Shown here: in pieces, positions 59,779 through 64,000 of the stretch
How the letters are laid out: each line of letters starts with the position of its first letter
How positions within the stretch are numbered: position 1 is the stretch's first letter
Assembly: GCA_900110395.1 (NCBI GenBank)
Contig: FODP01000001.1
Location: 248,001-312,000 of the forward strand
Direction of reading: 5' to 3'
Source: Rhodospirillales bacterium URHD0017
Lineage (GTDB): Bacteria; Pseudomonadota; Alphaproteobacteria; Reyranellales; Reyranellaceae
Length of the DNA: 64,000 nt
Position numbers and translations under genes: made by a program
Notes under the pieces: model-generated
Database searches by the model: none
What the model saw: the letters and a program-made list of their open reading frames with translations, nothing else
Told to the model about the DNA's origin: nothing

Positions 59779-60486
59779 ATGAAATGGATGTCTGTCGCCG
59801 TGTTCGGGCTTGCCCTGTTGGCATCCCCGATGGCCTCGGCCCAGCGGCCCGACCGTTATGTCGATCCGCCGATCGTGCGCAGTTTCAACTGGTTCGCCTT
59901 CGTGGGCGGCGACGATATCCGGGCCAATTGCGGCAAGGACGGGCGCAACCGCATGCGCCTGATCTACAACGCGATCTATTCCGAGCAGGTCAGGACCTAC
60001 GAGCTCTTCCTGCAGCCCGACGGGACGACCGGCTTTGGCATCGGCGTGCTGGCCGACCAGGGCGTGGTGTCGAACCTCCTGATGAACAACGGCGGCGCTG
60101 CGCTGAAGCCGTGGAGCATGAGGCGCGGCGAGCGCATCCTGAACGCCGGCGAGACGCGCGATCTGATGGCCCTGTTCCAGGCAAGCGCCGCCTTCGGCCC
60201 GCCGCGCGATGGGCTGCGCCTGCCCGACGTCGACTTCTGGTGGACGGTCGCCTCGTGCCGCGACGGTGTGTGGGGCTTCCAGGCCTACCACTATCCGACC
60301 GACGGCTTCGCCAACGTGAAGTTCGCCCAGAAGCTCTTCTCGTTCGATACCGTGCCGGTGCCGGTCAACCCGCCGCGCAAACTGGTGCCAGCCGAGCTGC
60401 GCCGCGACCCCAACGCGCCGGTCAATCACATGAACGCCAACCAGTGGACGCTGACGGTCGGCAGGGACGGGCTGCGGCCGAGATAA
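59779..60486 (+). CDS. Secreted protein of unknown function
   Basis: A 235-residue protein with a signal peptide (MKWMSVAVFGLALLASPMAS, cleavage near ASA-QR). Mature features are two Cys (RANCGKDGRNRMR and VASCRDGVWGFQA) and a Trp/Phe-rich region ending RDGLRPR. The ATG at 59779 is used as the longer frame lacks a signal peptide. I recognise no family. It is divergent from the carboxypeptidase gene with a 177-bp gap that holds an imperfect AAGTCT/AGACTT inverted repeat and no gene. Confidence 0.7.
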   Translation: MKWMSVAVFGLALLASPMASAQRPDRYVDPPIVRSFNWFAFVGGDDIRANCGKDGRNRMRLIYNAIYSEQVRTYELFLQPDGTTGFGIGVLADQGVVSNLLMNNGGAALKPWSMRRGERILNAGETRDLMALFQASAAFGPPRDGLRLPDVDFWWTVASCRDGVWGFQAYHYPTDGFANVKFAQKLFSFDTVPVPVNPPRKLVPAELRRDPNAPVNHMNANQWTLTVGRDGLRPR

Positions 60487-60608
60487 GTCACCCGGCGGTG
60501 CCTATTTGCCGGCTGGATGCATGTCCGCGGTCCGGCGCGAAGTTTGCTCAGCGGCTGCTGTGGGCGACCGGGGGCCGGCCGAGGTAGCGGAATCCCCAGA
60601 CGTCCCTA

Positions 60609-60614
60609 TATAAT
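60609..60614 (+). promoter_or_regulatory. -10 element of the clpS-clpA promoter
   Basis: TATAAT at 60609-60614, in an AT patch, about 40 bp before the clpS ATG. No good -35 sequence is found 16-18 bp upstream, so an activator or alternative sigma factor may be needed. Confidence 0.45.
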
Positions 60615-60654
60615 TCGGGAGGTTCGGCTTTCTTTGGGGACTGTGATCCGGGCG

Positions 60655-61074
60655 ATGGACTCTCTGCGTATCGACTGCGAATGGCGCCTTACCGGCGACC
60701 GGCTGGGCGGGCCCAATGAGCCGCCGGGCGGTCCGCCGCAGCAGCCACCGCGTCGCGACGACAAGGAGGGCGATGGCGAGGGCCGTAGCGGGGCGCTGAC
60801 CTTGACCCGCACCCGGACCAAGAAACCGTCGATGTACAAGGTATTGATGCTGAATGACGATTACACGCCGATGGAGTTCGTCGTCGACGTCCTGGAGCAT
60901 ATTTTCCAGAAGAACCGCGAAGAAGCCACCAAGATCATGCTCCATGTCCATCAGAAGGGCGTGGGGGTGTGCGGCGTGTACACCTACGAGATCGCCGAGA
61001 CCAAGGTGACCCAGACGGTGGATTATGCGCGCAAGAACCAGCATCCTCTCCAGTGTACGTTGGAGAAGGAGTGA
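60655..61074 (+). CDS. clpS: ATP-dependent Clp protease adaptor ClpS
   Basis: A 139-residue ClpS. The core [20 protein letters not shown], with [20 protein letters not shown], is diagnostic; the DDYTP pocket binds N-degron residues and hands them to ClpA. The first 60 residues form an unusually long Gly/Pro/Arg/Asp-rich N-terminal extension compared with the normal 20-30 residues; the start at 60655 is the only ATG in frame. clpA follows 45 bp downstream. Confidence 0.95.
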   Translation: MDSLRIDCEWRLTGDRLGGPNEPPGGPPQQPPRRDDKEGDGEGRSGALTLTRTRTKKPSMYKVLMLNDDYTPMEFVVDVLEHIFQKNREEATKIMLHVHQKGVGVCGVYTYEIAETKVTQTVDYARKNQHPLQCTLEKE

Positions 61075-61119
61075 ACCTCAGCGAGAGTAGTACGTTGTTC
61101 CTTCAGTCGAGGTAGTTCG

Positions 61120-63440
<2,321 letters not shown>

Positions 63441-63444
<4 letters not shown>

Positions 63445-63620
63445 GGATCTTCCGACCGGTTTGGGTCGCGTTGCGGACCGCGGTGATCGCCACCGCGGTC
63501 TTCTGGGTCATGGTATTCATCATCGAGAACAGCGGCTGGGAGGCCCCGATGGGTCTCGTCCAGCCGCTGGTATTCTTCGTGATCTTCTTCTTCGGCGCGC
63601 TCCTGGTGCGCAGGCAGTGA
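63441..63620 (+). CDS. Small two-TM membrane protein
   Basis: A 59-residue protein from GTG 63441, overlapping the clpA stop as GTGA, so likely translated by coupling. It has two hydrophobic stretches (VIATAVFWVMVFIIE and LVQPLVFFVIFFFGALLV) with an NSGW turn and ends VRRQ. It is too short to show up in standard ORF lists but has regular high-GC codon use. The function is unknown; LapA-like fold is possible. Confidence 0.6.
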
Positions 63621-63685
63621 GTCATCAGGTCGTAAGCGCCGCTTGCCGCCCGGTCAGGGCACCGTAACCCGCCAGCGACGAGAAT

Positions 63686-63714
63686 TCCTTCACAGGCTTT
63701 GGCCTGATGAAGGA
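63686..63714 (+). promoter_or_regulatory. mRNA hairpin that occludes the ribosome binding site of the next gene
   Basis: TCCTTCA-CAGGC-TTTG-GCCTG-A-TGAAGGA folds into a 12-bp stem with one bulged A. The 3' arm contains AAGGA, the first part of the AAGGAGG Shine-Dalgarno sequence (63710-63716) for the ATG at 63723. The mRNA would be off when folded; heat, a small RNA or protein could open it. Confidence 0.6.
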
Positions 63715-63722
63715 GGATTTCC

Positions 63723-64000
63723 ATGAAGATCGCTAACACCGTCGTGGCCGCCTTTGCCGGCCTCGTGCTCGCGCCGGCCATGGCCTCGGCGGCAATCATC
63801 GGCGGCACCAACTATGCCGCGCAGTACGACTACAGCGAGTTCTTCGCCGCCGCCGATCATCACGACTTCAAGGTCATCCTGGAGGGCAATCCCTTCCCGG
63901 GCAGCGATATGGGCTCTGTAGCGCGCGACCTGCTGCCGGCCATGCAGTCGGCCAAGCCCCGGCCCGCGCTCACCTTCGCCTACGACGTCGCGGCGGCGAA
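63723..64000 (+). CDS. Secreted protein, partial (runs off window)
   Basis: 92 codons are visible; the gene continues past the window. A signal peptide (MKIANTVVAAFAGLVLAPAM, cleavage near ASA-A) is followed by a mature region with NYAAQYDYSEFFAAADHHDF and KVILEGNPFP. AAGGAGG lies 6 bp before the ATG but is in a hairpin. No family is recognised from this fragment. Confidence 0.75.
   Translation, partial: MKIANTVVAAFAGLVLAPAMASAAIIGGTNYAAQYDYSEFFAAADHHDFKVILEGNPFPGSDMGSVARDLLPAMQSAKPRPALTFAYDVAAA

Overview
The window comes from a GC-rich (roughly two-thirds G+C) Gram-negative genome. Gene content and order point to an alphaproteobacterium: DUF2794 beside a YfgM-type anchor, cvpA-purF, radA, alr-dnaB, rpsF-rpsR-rplI, fabD-fabG-acpP-fabF-mltG, clpS-clpA and several Tat-exported enzymes. 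A Reyranella-like member of the Hyphomicrobiales/Rhodospirillales area is my guess, not something the sequence proves. I see no rRNA, tRNA, CRISPR array, phage or intact insertion sequence.

Layout. 1-7.4 kb: Tat-exported protein, amidase, a calcium-repeat secreted protein, a membrane methyltransferase, a Tat amidohydrolase, a GbsR-type regulator with its DUF4166 neighbour, and the msrB-msrA pair. 7.4-16.4 kb: small enzyme operons (ArsR/SRPBCC/reductase; SRPBCC/VOC/YjbR) around a membrane-signalling operon made of a degenerate histidine kinase, a MscS channel with a cyclic-nucleotide-binding domain, an aspartic protease and a hydrolase. 16.5-24 kb: ArsC-like protein, a decayed homocysteine methyltransferase gene, DUF2794, and the yfgM-bamB-der envelope/ribosome block. 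24-33.5 kb (all minus): dnaB-alr-mlaE-mlaF-PIMT-radA-cvpA-purF-SDR, mostly overlapping or abutting genes. 33.8-42.9 kb: accessory island with two AraC paralogues, a sulfatase, an outer-membrane protein, small secreted and membrane proteins, and two genes with internal deletions. 42.9-47 kb: cyclopropane synthase and ferric-iron uptake genes, with hairpin-rich repeats. 47.2-54 kb: ribosomal protein operon, fatty-acid synthesis operon, mltG and a J-domain protein. 54-64 kb: UDP-glucose/UDP-glucuronate/phosphohexomutase block, D,D-carboxypeptidase, clpS-clpA and partial genes at the edge.

The most interesting structure is in the accessory island. A 14-bp word, CCGAWTCTGCATAG, is present four times exactly and twice as variants between 34.6 and 41.5 kb. 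Every copy lies 49-115 bp upstream of a gene and points towards it. One copy is upstream of an AraC gene. I read this as a compact, previously unnamed AraC-type regulon (secreted/CopC proteins, AraC itself, membrane operon, sulfatase relic plus porin, sulfatase, cytochrome-TPR relic) in which two members have been gutted by internal deletion. Other regulatory signals seen are 18-bp operators overlapping the start codons of the GbsR and ArsR genes, an S6:S18-like leader, strong terminators, and a hairpin that buries a Shine-Dalgarno sequence near the right edge.
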